Of a DNA stretch of 64,000 nt, positions 8,151 to 18,997 are shown in pieces; within the stretch, counting starts at the first letter, position 1; each line of letters begins with the position of its first letter. The stretch spans positions 1-64,000 of the forward strand of contig NZ_CABVHU010000026.1 in the NCBI RefSeq assembly GCF_902497855.1, given 5' to 3'. The translations under genes were made by a program, and so were the position numbers. Below the pieces are notes generated by a model. The model was not told the DNA's origin. It ran no database searches and was given only the letters and a program-made list of their open reading frames with translations. This DNA comes from Pseudomonas fluorescens (lineage in GTDB: Bacteria; Pseudomonadota; Gammaproteobacteria; Pseudomonadales; Pseudomonadaceae).

Positions 8151-9590
8151 ATGCCCACTGCACAACTGTCGATAGAACAAAAAACCCAGCAGCTGCTGAA
8201 CAACCCGGCAGAAATGGTCAATTATTCCCAAACCGCCTGGAACAATCTGCCCCGCGCCGAAATCGACGCGCTGCAGCTCTGCGGCCTGAAGCAGCGCTTT
8301 GCCGAACTTCGCGACCGGATCCCCATGCTCAAAAAGCTCGCCGACGCCCAAGGCGTAGACACCATCGAGCAATTCGACGACGTGGTGCCGCTGCTGTTCG
8401 AACACAGCGTGTACAAGTCCTACCCGCCCTCCTTGCTGGAGAAGCGCAACTTCGCCCAGATCAACAAGTGGCTGGGCAAACTGGTGACCCCGGAGATGGC
8501 CGCAGCCATCGCTGCGGTCGACGTCAGCGCGTGCCAGGGTCTGGACGACTGGTTCGAGACCATGGACAAGGCCGTGCCGCAACTGCGCATCAGCCACACC
8601 TCGGGCACGTCCGGCACCCTGTCGTTCCTGCCCCACGGCGTCCATGAGTGGAACAAATTCGCCCAACTGCGCAAGTTGAATGTATGGGCCATGGAAGGGC
8701 CGGACACCCCGGAGCCCAACCTGCACACGATTTACCCGTACTACCGCAAGGGCTACCTGAGTCATGTGCGTGTCCACGCCGCCATGATCCCGGCACTGTT
8801 GCCGGACGAATCGCATTTCCATGCGGCTTACCCGACCACCCTCAGCACCGACGTGCTCCACTTGGGGGCCAAGCTGCGCGCGGCACAGTCCAAGGGCACG
8901 CTCGATCGCCTGGAGATCAGCCCGGAACTGATGGCCAAGAAGAAGGCTTTCGATGAGTTGCAGGCCGAAATGCCGCAACACCTGGCGACCTTCTTCGATC
9001 ATATGTCCAACCAGCTCAAGGGCAAGCGCGTGTACATCGGCGCAACCTGGAACCTGTTGCACAACATGGCCAAGGCTGGCCTGGAGCGCGGACTGGAAGC
9101 TGTCTTCCACCCTGACTCGTACATCCACACCGCCGGTGGCGGCAAGGGTTCCGTACAACCCGAAGGCTGGCGCGACGACGTGCTGCGCTTCACCGGCGCC
9201 AAGGTGCTCAACGAGTCCTACGCCATGTCCGAAATCGTCGGCGGCGTCCATACGCGCTGCGAAGAGGGCCACTTCCACTTCGCCCCCACCGTCATCCCCT
9301 ACCTGCTCGATCCGCAGACCAGCAAGCCGCTGCCACGCGAAGGCCGTGTGACCGGCCGCGCGGCTTTCTTCGACCTCGGCGCAGAGACTCGCTGGGGCGG
9401 CTTTATCACCGGCGATGAAATCACCGTCGAATGGGACAAACCCTGCACCTGCGGTCGGCCGAGTTGCTACGTGGTCGGACCGATCCAGCGCTACAGCGAA
9501 ATAAACGGCGGCGACGACAAGATCAGCTGTGCCGCAACAGAAGACTCGCATCGCCAAGCGATGGATTTCCTGACCACATTAGAGGGCTAA
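8151..9590 (+). CDS. LuxE-like acyl-activating enzyme (acyl-protein synthetase family)
   Basis: Adenylating enzyme related to LuxE and phenylacetate-CoA ligases. In bioluminescent bacteria LuxE activates a fatty acid with ATP and passes it to LuxC. The ATP-binding-type loop HTSGTSGTLSFLPHG is near residue 170. NESYAMSEIVGG, a probable adenylate-binding motif, comes near 360, and CTCGRPSC with GGDDKI lies in the C-terminal lid. The ATG at 8151 gives 479 residues; an upstream TTG at 8091 is less likely. The stop is four bases from the LuxC-like start, so the pair is coupled. No luxA, luxB or luxD lies in the window. Confidence 0.8.
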   Translation: MPTAQLSIEQKTQQLLNNPAEMVNYSQTAWNNLPRAEIDALQLCGLKQRFAELRDRIPMLKKLADAQGVDTIEQFDDVVPLLFEHSVYKSYPPSLLEKRNFAQINKWLGKLVTPEMAAAIAAVDVSACQGLDDWFETMDKAVPQLRISHTSGTSGTLSFLPHGVHEWNKFAQLRKLNVWAMEGPDTPEPNLHTIYPYYRKGYLSHVRVHAAMIPALLPDESHFHAAYPTTLSTDVLHLGAKLRAAQSKGTLDRLEISPELMAKKKAFDELQAEMPQHLATFFDHMSNQLKGKRVYIGATWNLLHNMAKAGLERGLEAVFHPDSYIHTAGGGKGSVQPEGWRDDVLRFTGAKVLNESYAMSEIVGGVHTRCEEGHFHFAPTVIPYLLDPQTSKPLPREGRVTGRAAFFDLGAETRWGGFITGDEITVEWDKPCTCGRPSCYVVGPIQRYSEINGGDDKISCAATEDSHRQAMDFLTTLEG

Positions 9591-9594
9591 CCCC

Positions 9595-11052
9595 ATGACC
9601 AAACCCATTGCGCCAATGATCATCCGTGGCAAAGTCATCACCGACAACCTGATCGACGTGGGGGGCCGAGGCGGCGACCTGGTCTTCCAGACCCCGGATG
9701 CGCACAAATACATCGACCAACTGCCGCTGGGTAACCCGGCGAAGCTGGCCGACCTGTATACGCTCACCTTCAAGGAGATCCTCGACTACTGCGAAGCCCT
9801 CGGCGAACGCCTGGAATTCGACCAGAACCCCTACTTGCAGGAAGCCTGCGAACTGTCCTACCTGACGGCGCCGGTCACCCCGACCATGGTCAAGGGCAGC
9901 TACATGGGGCTGCGCCACATGCTCACCCGTGAGTCCGTCACCGAACAGGTGGAGAACTCCGTAGGCGTCAAGTACCTGGAAGGCTGGGTCAAGCAAACCC
10001 TGATCGATGGCACCGAACTGGACATACGCTGCTTCGGCGCCCGCACGCTGCATATCGTCGCGGGCAACGCGACCGGGCTGTCCCTGCTGACTATCCTGCG
10101 CAACATGGTGCTGCGCAGCGACGCGATCATCAAGGCGCCGTCCAACGACCCGTTCACCGCCCTGGCCATCGCCCGCACCATGGTCGAGATGGCGCCGGAC
10201 CACCCGCTGACCAAGCACCTGAGCGTCGCCTACTGGAAAGGCGGCGACCAGGCCTTCGAGGAGCGCCTGTACCAGCCACAGAACCTGGAGAAGATCGTTG
10301 CCTGGGGCGGCTTCAACTCGATGAAGCACGTCACCCGCTACATCCAGCCGGGCCTGGAGCTGATCTCCCTCGACCCGAAACGCAGCGCGAGCATCCTCGG
10401 CAAGGGCACCTTCGACAGTGAAGAGACTATGCGCGAGGCCGCCGTGCGCCTGGCCAGCGACATCGGCGCGCTGAACCAGAAAGCCTGCGTATGCGCCCGG
10501 GTGGTCTATGTGCAGAGCGGCACCGACGAGGCCGGCCTGGCGAATCTGAACAAGTTCGGCGGTTATGTCTACGACGCCATGCAGACCCTGCCCAACACCC
10601 TCAGCACTATGCCAAAACGCTATGACCAGGGCCTCAAGGCCGAAGTCGACGCGCTGCGCCTGGATGATGAGTGGTACAAGGTGATCGGTGGCCTGGACGG
10701 CGAAGGCGCAGTCATCTGCTCGCAGCTTGCGGAGTCGGTGTCCTTTGCCACCAAGCTCGACGATCGCACCGCCAACCTGGTGCCGGTCGATGACCTGCAC
10801 GAGATGATGGGCGCGGTGGATGCCTACACCCAGACCGTCGGCGTCTATCCGGAAAGCATCAAGGAAGATCTCAAGGACATCCTGCCCCTGTATGGCGCTC
10901 AGCGCATCGTTTCGCTGGGCTACGCAGCCGGGCTGAAATGGGCCGGTCCCCAGGACTCCATCGAGCCGCTGCGTCGCATGGGCAAGTGGATCGTCAACCA
11001 GATCGCCTCGCCGGAAATGACCCCGGCGCCCTGGTTGCGCCCGTCGATCTAA
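9595..11052 (+). CDS. LuxC-like acyl-CoA reductase
   Basis: Member of the LuxC branch of the aldehyde dehydrogenase superfamily, which reduces an activated acyl group to aldehyde with NADPH or runs in reverse. The 485-residue protein has the acyl-enzyme cysteine in ALNQKACVCARVV (C298, with C300 beside it), matching the Q-x-A-C catalytic stretch of LuxC. A cofactor-site segment HIVAGNATGLS lies near 153. GAGGG within the end of the preceding gene serves as ribosome site. With its LuxE-like partner and the alcohol dehydrogenases nearby, it should connect acid, aldehyde and alcohol of an unknown substrate. Confidence 0.82.
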   Translation: MTKPIAPMIIRGKVITDNLIDVGGRGGDLVFQTPDAHKYIDQLPLGNPAKLADLYTLTFKEILDYCEALGERLEFDQNPYLQEACELSYLTAPVTPTMVKGSYMGLRHMLTRESVTEQVENSVGVKYLEGWVKQTLIDGTELDIRCFGARTLHIVAGNATGLSLLTILRNMVLRSDAIIKAPSNDPFTALAIARTMVEMAPDHPLTKHLSVAYWKGGDQAFEERLYQPQNLEKIVAWGGFNSMKHVTRYIQPGLELISLDPKRSASILGKGTFDSEETMREAAVRLASDIGALNQKACVCARVVYVQSGTDEAGLANLNKFGGYVYDAMQTLPNTLSTMPKRYDQGLKAEVDALRLDDEWYKVIGGLDGEGAVICSQLAESVSFATKLDDRTANLVPVDDLHEMMGAVDAYTQTVGVYPESIKEDLKDILPLYGAQRIVSLGYAAGLKWAGPQDSIEPLRRMGKWIVNQIASPEMTPAPWLRPSI

Positions 11053-11060
11053 ACCCTCTG

Positions 11061-11084
11061 TACCCCCGGCTATTGCCGGGGGTA
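11061..11084 (+). terminator. Hairpin after the LuxC-like gene
   Basis: TACCCCCGGC-TATT-GCCGGGGGTA is a perfect 10-bp stem. A short T-run comes only after a further ten bases, so termination may be partial and the next gene may be read through. Confidence 0.5.
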
Positions 11085-11110
11085 CGCGTTGATTTTTACA
11101 GGACTTGCCC

Positions 11111-12169
11111 ATGACTACTTGCCTGGGATTTGCCGCCCATGAGGCGCATTCCGCCCTCACCCCGTTTCGATTCGATCGCCGCGCCTTGCGCGTCGATGAC
11201 GTCGCCATCGATATCGCCTATTGCGGCGTCTGCCATTCCGATGCCCACCAGGTCAACAATGACTGGAACAACACTGTCTATCCCATCGTGCCAGGCCACG
11301 AGATCGTCGGGCATGTGACTGCCGTCGGCAGCAGCGTCAGCCGCTTCAAGGTCGGCGACCGGGTCGCCGTCGGTTGCCAGGTCGACAGCTGCCTGCAGTG
11401 CGCGCCCTGCGCGGATCATCAGGAACAACTGTGCGTCCATGGCCCGACACCCACCTACAACGGTAAGGACCGTCATACCGGCGAGATCACCTATGGTGGT
11501 TATTCCGAGCACATTGTCGTTCGTGAGCAGTTCGTTCTGCGCATGCCCGAAAGCCTCGATCCGCGCTACGCAGCGCCTTTGCTGTGTGCCGGCATCACCG
11601 TGTGGAGCCCGATGCGCCGTTACGGCGTGGGCAAGGGTTCGAAAGTCGCGGTGGTCGGCCTTGGCGGGCTCGGTCACATGGCCGTGAAACTGGCCGTCGC
11701 CCTGGGCGCCGAAGTCACCGTGATTACCACCTCACCGGGCAAGGCCGACGACGCCCGCACCCTCGGTGCCGATCACGTGCTGTTGTCCAACGATGCGGCA
11801 GCGATGGCGACGGCCGCCAATGCCTTCGAATTCATCATCGACACCATTCCCAGCCGGCACAACGTCAACCCCTACCTGATGTTGCTGGGTCGCGAGGGCG
11901 TCATGGTGCTGGTTGGCGCCATCGAACCGCTGGAGCCCATCCACGGTGGCTTGCTGATCCGCAATAACCGCACCCTGGCCGGTTCGCTCATCGGTGGCAT
12001 CCAGCCGATTCAGGAACTGCTGGAGTTCTGCGCCGAACACCAGGTCCTGCCCAACTGCGAAATGATCGACATCAAGGACATCAACACCGCCTTTGAGCGC
12101 CTGCAGCGCAACGACGTGAAGTACCGCTTCGTGATCGACATGACCAGCCTGCGTGACGTGGCGCTTTAA
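11111..12169 (+). CDS. Zinc-dependent NAD(P) alcohol dehydrogenase (cinnamyl-alcohol dehydrogenase type)
   Basis: Medium-chain zinc alcohol dehydrogenase of 352 residues. Catalytic zinc ligands are visible in YCGVCHSDAH and PGHEIVGHV, the structural zinc cysteines in SCLQCAPCADHQEQLC, and the nucleotide fold in VAVVGLGGLGHMAVKLA. AGGA precedes the ATG at 11111; a TTG two codons upstream is less likely. It follows the LuxC-like gene after a hairpin. It would interconvert an aldehyde and a primary alcohol, probably the aldehyde linked to the LuxC-like enzyme. Confidence 0.88.
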   Translation: MTTCLGFAAHEAHSALTPFRFDRRALRVDDVAIDIAYCGVCHSDAHQVNNDWNNTVYPIVPGHEIVGHVTAVGSSVSRFKVGDRVAVGCQVDSCLQCAPCADHQEQLCVHGPTPTYNGKDRHTGEITYGGYSEHIVVREQFVLRMPESLDPRYAAPLLCAGITVWSPMRRYGVGKGSKVAVVGLGGLGHMAVKLAVALGAEVTVITTSPGKADDARTLGADHVLLSNDAAAMATAANAFEFIIDTIPSRHNVNPYLMLLGREGVMVLVGAIEPLEPIHGGLLIRNNRTLAGSLIGGIQPIQELLEFCAEHQVLPNCEMIDIKDINTAFERLQRNDVKYRFVIDMTSLRDVAL

Positions 12170-12178
12170 ACACGTCCA

Positions 12179-12205
12179 ACGCTGCGGTGCGCAACACCGC
12201 AGCGT
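12179..12205. other. Perfect 11-bp hairpin between the two dehydrogenase genes
   Basis: ACGCTGCGGTG-CGCAA-CACCGCAGCGT sits 9 bases after the alcohol dehydrogenase stop. No T-run follows, so it may act as an mRNA-stabilising hairpin or a Rho-independent-like pause rather than a full terminator. Confidence 0.45.
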
Positions 12206-12295
12206 CCTCTTGAGGCAATATGCTCAAGTTCGGGCGCGGCCATCGTTGACGAAACAGCTGTGCCTCCCTTTGCGCGGACTGACTCGAGGACACTC

Positions 12296-13303
12296 ATGAA
12301 AGCCATTCAACTCCAACACCCCGCTGGCCTGGATAACCTGCGCCTTGTGGACATGGCCGCCCCCGGAGAGCCCGGTGCAGGCGAGATCCAGGTGCGTATC
12401 CATGCCAGTTCGCTCAACTACCACGACCTCGGCGTGGTCACCGGCCACGCCCGGGCAGAGGATGGTCGCATCCCCATGTCCGATGGCGCCGGGGTCGTCA
12501 CCGCCGTAGGTGAAGGCGTGACTGAGTTCGCCGTGGGTGATTGCGTGGTGTCCTGCTTCTTCCCCCACTGGCAATCGGGCCGCGTCGTGCCCACCACCTT
12601 CCAGACTGTCCCGGGCGATGGCGTGGACGGCTTTGCCCGCGAACGGGTCAACCTGCCCACCGATGCCTTCACACTGGCGCCCAAGGGCTATAGCCATGAA
12701 GAAGCCGCCACGCTGACCACGGCCGGCCTGACTGCCTGGCGTGCGCTGGTAGTGGACGGTCGCCTCCAGGCGGGTGACACCGTGCTGGTCCTGGGCACTG
12801 GCGGCGTTTCCATTCTTGCGCTGCAAATGGCCAAATCCATGGGCGCGCGGGTGATTGCCACGACCTCATCAGAGGCCAAGCAAGCACGCCTGCTGGCCCT
12901 GGGCGCCGATCAGGTCATCAACTACAAGGACCAACCCGAATGGGGCGACGCGGTGCTGGCCGCCACGGACGGGCGCGGCGCCGACATCGTGGTCGAAGTG
13001 GGTGGCCCGGGCACATTGCCCCAGTCAATTCGTGCCTGCGCGCCGGGCGGCCACATTGCGCTGATCGGTGTGCTCACCGGTATGTCCGGCAGCGTTCCAA
13101 CCCTGGAATTGATGCGCAAGCAGCAAACCCTGCGGGGCCTGATCGTCGGCAGCCGCGAGCAGCAGCAAGACATGGTGCGCGCTCTGGAAAACTTCAGCTG
13201 GCGCCCCGTCATCGACAGCCGCTATCCGCTGGAGCAGATCGCCGAGGCCTTTGCCCATCAGCAATCCGCCAGGCACTTCGGCAAGATCTGCCTGCACTAC
13301 TGA
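12296..13303 (+). CDS. Zinc-free medium-chain dehydrogenase/quinone-oxidoreductase-like protein
   Basis: 335-residue medium-chain reductase. The N-terminal GroES-like domain keeps SSLNYHDLGVVTG and PMSDGAGVV but has none of the cysteines that bind zinc. The Rossmann half carries VLVLGTGGVSILALQMA and GADQVINYKD. This pattern is typical of NADPH-dependent quinone or enoyl reductases. GAGGA precedes the ATG at 12296. It is the last gene of the rightward LuxE/LuxC-like cluster. It may reduce an unsaturated aldehyde or ketone, but the substrate is unknown. Confidence 0.82.
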   Translation: MKAIQLQHPAGLDNLRLVDMAAPGEPGAGEIQVRIHASSLNYHDLGVVTGHARAEDGRIPMSDGAGVVTAVGEGVTEFAVGDCVVSCFFPHWQSGRVVPTTFQTVPGDGVDGFARERVNLPTDAFTLAPKGYSHEEAATLTTAGLTAWRALVVDGRLQAGDTVLVLGTGGVSILALQMAKSMGARVIATTSSEAKQARLLALGADQVINYKDQPEWGDAVLAATDGRGADIVVEVGGPGTLPQSIRACAPGGHIALIGVLTGMSGSVPTLELMRKQQTLRGLIVGSREQQQDMVRALENFSWRPVIDSRYPLEQIAEAFAHQQSARHFGKICLHY

Positions 13304-13329
13304 CCGTAGGAACGAGAGCACCGCGTTTT

Positions 13330-13430
13330 TGTAGGAGCGAGCTTGCTCGCGATGGACGCAAGAGCACCGCGTTTAACCTGCAAACACGCGTTATCGTTAA
13401 CGACCATCGCGAGCAAGCTTGCTCCTACAG
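13330..13430. repeat. REP pair (inverted)
   Basis: TGTAGGAGCGAGCTTGCTCG begins at 13330 and its inverted copy ends at 13430 (GAGCAAGCTTGCTCCTACA). The spacer shares CGTTATCGTTAACGACC with the other two REP clusters in the window. It separates the rightward dehydrogenase gene from the end of the leftward beta-oxidation operon. Confidence 0.88.
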
Positions 13431-13478
13431 TGGCGGTGGCGCGACACCGCGGCGTCGAGGACGCCGCGGGAACTCTGG

Positions 13479-13928
13479 TCAATCGGCATTGACCAGCAGC
13501 GGAACGAGCGCAGCCCGCAGGGCATCGCCGATCGCCAACGGGCGCCGGGATTCTCGGCCCACGTAGACATGCACGAAGTGCCCCTGCGCCGATGCCTGGG
13601 CCTCACCCGCACGGAACAGGCCAACCTCATACCGCACACTGGAGCCGCCAAGCCGGGTCACCCGCACCCCGGCTTCGACATCGTCAGGAAAGGAGATCGG
13701 CGCAAAATAGTTGCACTGCGTCTCGACCACCAGGCCAATCGTCTCGCCGCGCTCGAAATCGAGCACGCCCAGGCTCAGCAGATAACCGTTCACTGCCGTA
13801 TCGAAATAGCTGTAGTAATTGACGTTATTGACGTGGCCGTAGACGTCGTTATCCATCCACCGGGTCTGGATCGGCCGAAAGTGTGGGTAGGCAGCGCGTG
13901 AGTTGGCGCCGGGTCTGGACTGGCTCAC
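13479..13928 (-). CDS. Acyl-CoA thioesterase, YbgC/4-hydroxybenzoyl-CoA thioesterase family
   Basis: 149-residue hot-dog thioesterase with the signature RWMDNDVYGHVNNVNYYSYFD holding the catalytic aspartate. The GTG at 13928 overlaps the thiolase stop codon by four bases (GTGA), so translation is coupled; the longer open frame upstream lies inside the thiolase gene. It is the last gene of the large leftward operon and may recycle CoA from dead-end intermediates. It is a paralogue of the protein at 6198-6635. Confidence 0.85.
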   Translation of the reverse strand: MSQSRPGANSRAAYPHFRPIQTRWMDNDVYGHVNNVNYYSYFDTAVNGYLLSLGVLDFERGETIGLVVETQCNYFAPISFPDDVEAGVRVTRLGGSSVRYEVGLFRAGEAQASAQGHFVHVYVGRESRRPLAIGDALRAALVPLLVNAD

Positions 13929-15112
13929 TGGAACACCTCGAACAGTCCCGCTGCGCCCATGCCGCCGCCGACGCACATGGTCACCACCACGTACTTCACG
14001 CCGCGCCGCCGGCCTTCCAGCAAGGCGTGCCCGACCATCCGCGCGCCACTCATGCCGTAAGGGTGGCCGATGGCGATGGCACCGCCATTGACGTTCAGCC
14101 GGGCGTCGTCGATGCCCAGGGTGTCGCGGCAATGCAGCACTTGGCAGGCGAACGCTTCGTTAAGCTCCCACAAGCCGATATCGTCCACCGTCAGGCCGTG
14201 CTGCTTGAGCAGCTTGGGCACCGCCAGCACCGGGCCGATGCCCATTTCCTCCGGGGCCAGGCCGGCCACGGCGATACCGCGGTACAGCCCCAATGGCTTG
14301 AGGTTGCGTTGCTCGGCGAGGCGCGCATCCATCAGCACGCAGGCGCTGGCGCCGTCGGACAGTTGGCTGGCATTGCCGGCGGTGATGCAGCCGCCCTCGA
14401 TCACCGGCTTGAGGTTGACCAGGTCTTCCAGGCGGGTCTGCGGACGGTTGCCTTCATCGCTGGTGAGGGTGACCTCTTCCAGACGCGCCTCGCCAGTGGC
14501 TTTGTCGATCACCTGGCGAATGCTGGTGACCGGGACGATTTCGCCATCGAACAGGCCCGCCCGCTGCGCCGCTGCGGTACGTAGCTGCGATTGCAGGGCA
14601 TAGGCATCCTGCGCTTCACGACTGATGCCGTAGCGCCTGGCGACCCGTTCGGCGGTCTGCAGCATGGGCATGTAGGCGTGGATGGCGTTGCGTTCCACCT
14701 GCGGGTCGCGCTCGGCGTAGGCCCATTCCATATGGCGATTCTGCACCGCACTGATGTTCTCCTGGCCGGCGCCGATCGCGGCGGGCATGCCGTCGACCAT
14801 GATTTGCTTGGCGGCGGTGGCGATGGCCATCAGGCCCGAGGCGCACTGGCGATCGAGGGTCTGCCCGCTGACCGACAACGGCAGGCCCGAGGCCAGGGCA
14901 GCCATGCGCGCCAGGTTCAGGCCGGCAGTGCCGCTGGTCAGTGCGGCGCCCATCACCAGGTCTTCGATCTCCCCCGCTTCGATGCCGGCGCGTTCGACCG
15001 CCGCACGGATCGCATGGCTTGCCATGGTCGGCGACTTGATGGTGTTGAACGCGCCACGGAACGCCTTGGCGATAGGGGTACGGGCCGTGGACAGAATGAC
15101 GGCTTCTTTCAT
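13925..15112 (-). CDS. Acetyl-CoA C-acyltransferase (beta-ketothiolase)
   Basis: Thiolase that cleaves a 3-ketoacyl-CoA with CoA to release acetyl-CoA. The 395-residue protein has nucleophile C90 in LDRQCASG. The active-site stretches NEAFACQVL, GGAIAIGHPYGMSGAR and, near the C-terminus, CVGGGMGAAG carry the other catalytic histidine and cysteine. It lies 57 bases downstream of the FadB-like gene. With it, the hydratase, dehydrogenase and thiolase steps of a beta-oxidation round are all encoded together. Confidence 0.92.
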   Translation of the reverse strand: MKEAVILSTARTPIAKAFRGAFNTIKSPTMASHAIRAAVERAGIEAGEIEDLVMGAALTSGTAGLNLARMAALASGLPLSVSGQTLDRQCASGLMAIATAAKQIMVDGMPAAIGAGQENISAVQNRHMEWAYAERDPQVERNAIHAYMPMLQTAERVARRYGISREAQDAYALQSQLRTAAAQRAGLFDGEIVPVTSIRQVIDKATGEARLEEVTLTSDEGNRPQTRLEDLVNLKPVIEGGCITAGNASQLSDGASACVLMDARLAEQRNLKPLGLYRGIAVAGLAPEEMGIGPVLAVPKLLKQHGLTVDDIGLWELNEAFACQVLHCRDTLGIDDARLNVNGGAIAIGHPYGMSGARMVGHALLEGRRRGVKYVVVTMCVGGGMGAAGLFEVFQ

Positions 15113-15169
15113 GGTCGAGATCCTTGTTTAATCGATTGGGGCGGCCACCCGGGAGTGGCCGCCGGAAGG

Positions 15170-17281
<2,112 letters not shown>

Positions 17282-17336
17282 AGATGTTTTCTCGCTCGGA
17301 TACAAAAGTAGAAACCGCTGGCGATGCCTGGCTCCG

Positions 17337-18980
17337 TCAGTTCAATTCGCTTTCCCGAATCAGCTTTTTATTGATCTTGCCGACGCTGGTTTTAGGAATC
17401 TCGGCGACGAATTTGAACTGCTTGGGGATCGCCCATTTGTTGATCCGGCCAAGCTCTACGAACTGTTGCAGGTGCGCTTCGAGCATCTGTTTATCGACGT
17501 ACTGTCCAGGCTCGCACACCACCAGGGCCATGGGCCGTTCGCCCCATTGCTCGTCGGCAATGCCCACCACCGCGACCGAGGTGACCGACGCGTGCTCGCT
17601 GATCAGGTTCTCCAGCTCCAGGGAACTGATCCACTCCCCGCCCGTCTTGATCACATCCTTGATGCGGTCCTTGATTTCCACCCCGCCCCGGGCGTCGATG
17701 GAGGCCAGGTCGCCGGTGTGCAACCAACCGTTGCGCCACAGCTCGGCGCCCTTTTCCGGTTCCTTGAAATAGCCTTGGGTCAGCCAGGGTGCGCGCACCA
17801 CGATCTCGCCCAGGGACTCGCCATCGTGGGGAACGCCATGACCGCCGGCATCGACAATTTTCAGATCGACCATCGCGATGGGCATTCCGGTCTTGATGCG
17901 TTGGGGTAGCTGCGCTTGTGTGGACAGTTCAAGTTCCGACCCACGCAGGTAAGTGCTGCACAGCATCGGGCAGGTCTCGGACATCCCGTAGCCGCTGTGC
18001 ACGTGAATACCCCGGGCGCTCGCCTGGCTGGCGATGCCCAGGGTCAGGGCGCTGCCCCCCAGGAGCATTTTCCAGCTATCGAAAGAGGTCTGCTTCGCTT
18101 CATCACAGTTCAGGATCATTTGCAGGATCGTCGGCACACAATGGGAGAAGGTGACCTGCTCTTCACGGAACAACCGCACCAGGCTATTGGGTTCGTAACG
18201 GCCGGGGTACACCTGCTTGATCCCCATCAGAGTCGCCACATAGGGCACGCCCCAGGCATGCACGTGGAACATCGGCGTGATCGGCATGTAGACGTCGTCG
18301 GACCGCAGCAGCGCAAAGCTTTGGTAGGCGCCCAACGTGCCCACGGCATTCAAGGTATGCAGCACCAACTGGCGATGGGTGAAATACACGCCTTTCGGGG
18401 CGCCGGTGGTGCCTGTGGTGTAGAACAGGGTCGCCACCGAGTTTTCATCAAAATCGGGGAAGTCGTAATGGGGAGCCGCCTGGGAGAGCAGGCTTTCATA
18501 CTCCCCCAGTACCGGTAGGTCGATGCCGCTCGCAGCATCGTCAGTGAGCCGGATATAACCCTTGACGGTGTTCAGCTCGCCTTGAATCTGCTCGATCATG
18601 GGCAGGAAATCATCATGCACCAGCACCAGGTCGTCCTCGGCGTGGTTCATGGTGTAGAGCACCTGATCCGGCGAAAGACGGATGTTCACCGTATGCAGCA
18701 CCGCGCCGATCATTGGCACGGCGAAGAAACACTCCAGGTAGCGGTGACTGTCCCAGTCGAGCATGGCCACGGTATCTCCGGCCTTGACCCCGGCCGCGGT
18801 CAGCGCATTGGCCAACCGGTGGATCCGCTGGATGAGGGTCTGGTAGCTGTAACGCAGCTTGTCGGCGTAGACGATCTCATTGGCAGATTCGTAGCGCACC
18901 CCGGACAGCAACAAGCGCTTGATCAACAGCGGGTAGGTGTAGGCGCCTTGTGCTGGTGGAATTATTTTTGTTTTCAGCAT
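17337..18980 (-). CDS. Acyl-CoA synthetase (medium/long-chain fatty-acid-CoA ligase, AlkK-like)
   Basis: 547-residue ANL-family ligase that forms an acyl-CoA from a carboxylic acid, ATP and CoA. The phosphate loop YTTGTTGAPKGVYFTHRQ is near residue 190. GYGMSETCPM (near 345), the hinge GWLHTGDLASID and the C-terminal lysine in KTSVGKINKK are all present. It should activate the acid that enters the beta-oxidation set. It follows the acyl-CoA dehydrogenase by 17 bases. Chain-length preference cannot be told from sequence alone. Confidence 0.88.
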   Translation of the reverse strand: MLKTKIIPPAQGAYTYPLLIKRLLLSGVRYESANEIVYADKLRYSYQTLIQRIHRLANALTAAGVKAGDTVAMLDWDSHRYLECFFAVPMIGAVLHTVNIRLSPDQVLYTMNHAEDDLVLVHDDFLPMIEQIQGELNTVKGYIRLTDDAASGIDLPVLGEYESLLSQAAPHYDFPDFDENSVATLFYTTGTTGAPKGVYFTHRQLVLHTLNAVGTLGAYQSFALLRSDDVYMPITPMFHVHAWGVPYVATLMGIKQVYPGRYEPNSLVRLFREEQVTFSHCVPTILQMILNCDEAKQTSFDSWKMLLGGSALTLGIASQASARGIHVHSGYGMSETCPMLCSTYLRGSELELSTQAQLPQRIKTGMPIAMVDLKIVDAGGHGVPHDGESLGEIVVRAPWLTQGYFKEPEKGAELWRNGWLHTGDLASIDARGGVEIKDRIKDVIKTGGEWISSLELENLISEHASVTSVAVVGIADEQWGERPMALVVCEPGQYVDKQMLEAHLQQFVELGRINKWAIPKQFKFVAEIPKTSVGKINKKLIRESELN

Positions 18981-18997
18981 GGTTGTACCTTCCTTAT

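Noticed and set aside
8151..13303. A bioluminescence operon
   Set aside because: Only LuxC- and LuxE-like genes are present; luxA, luxB, luxD and luxG are not seen, and the neighbours are dehydrogenases.
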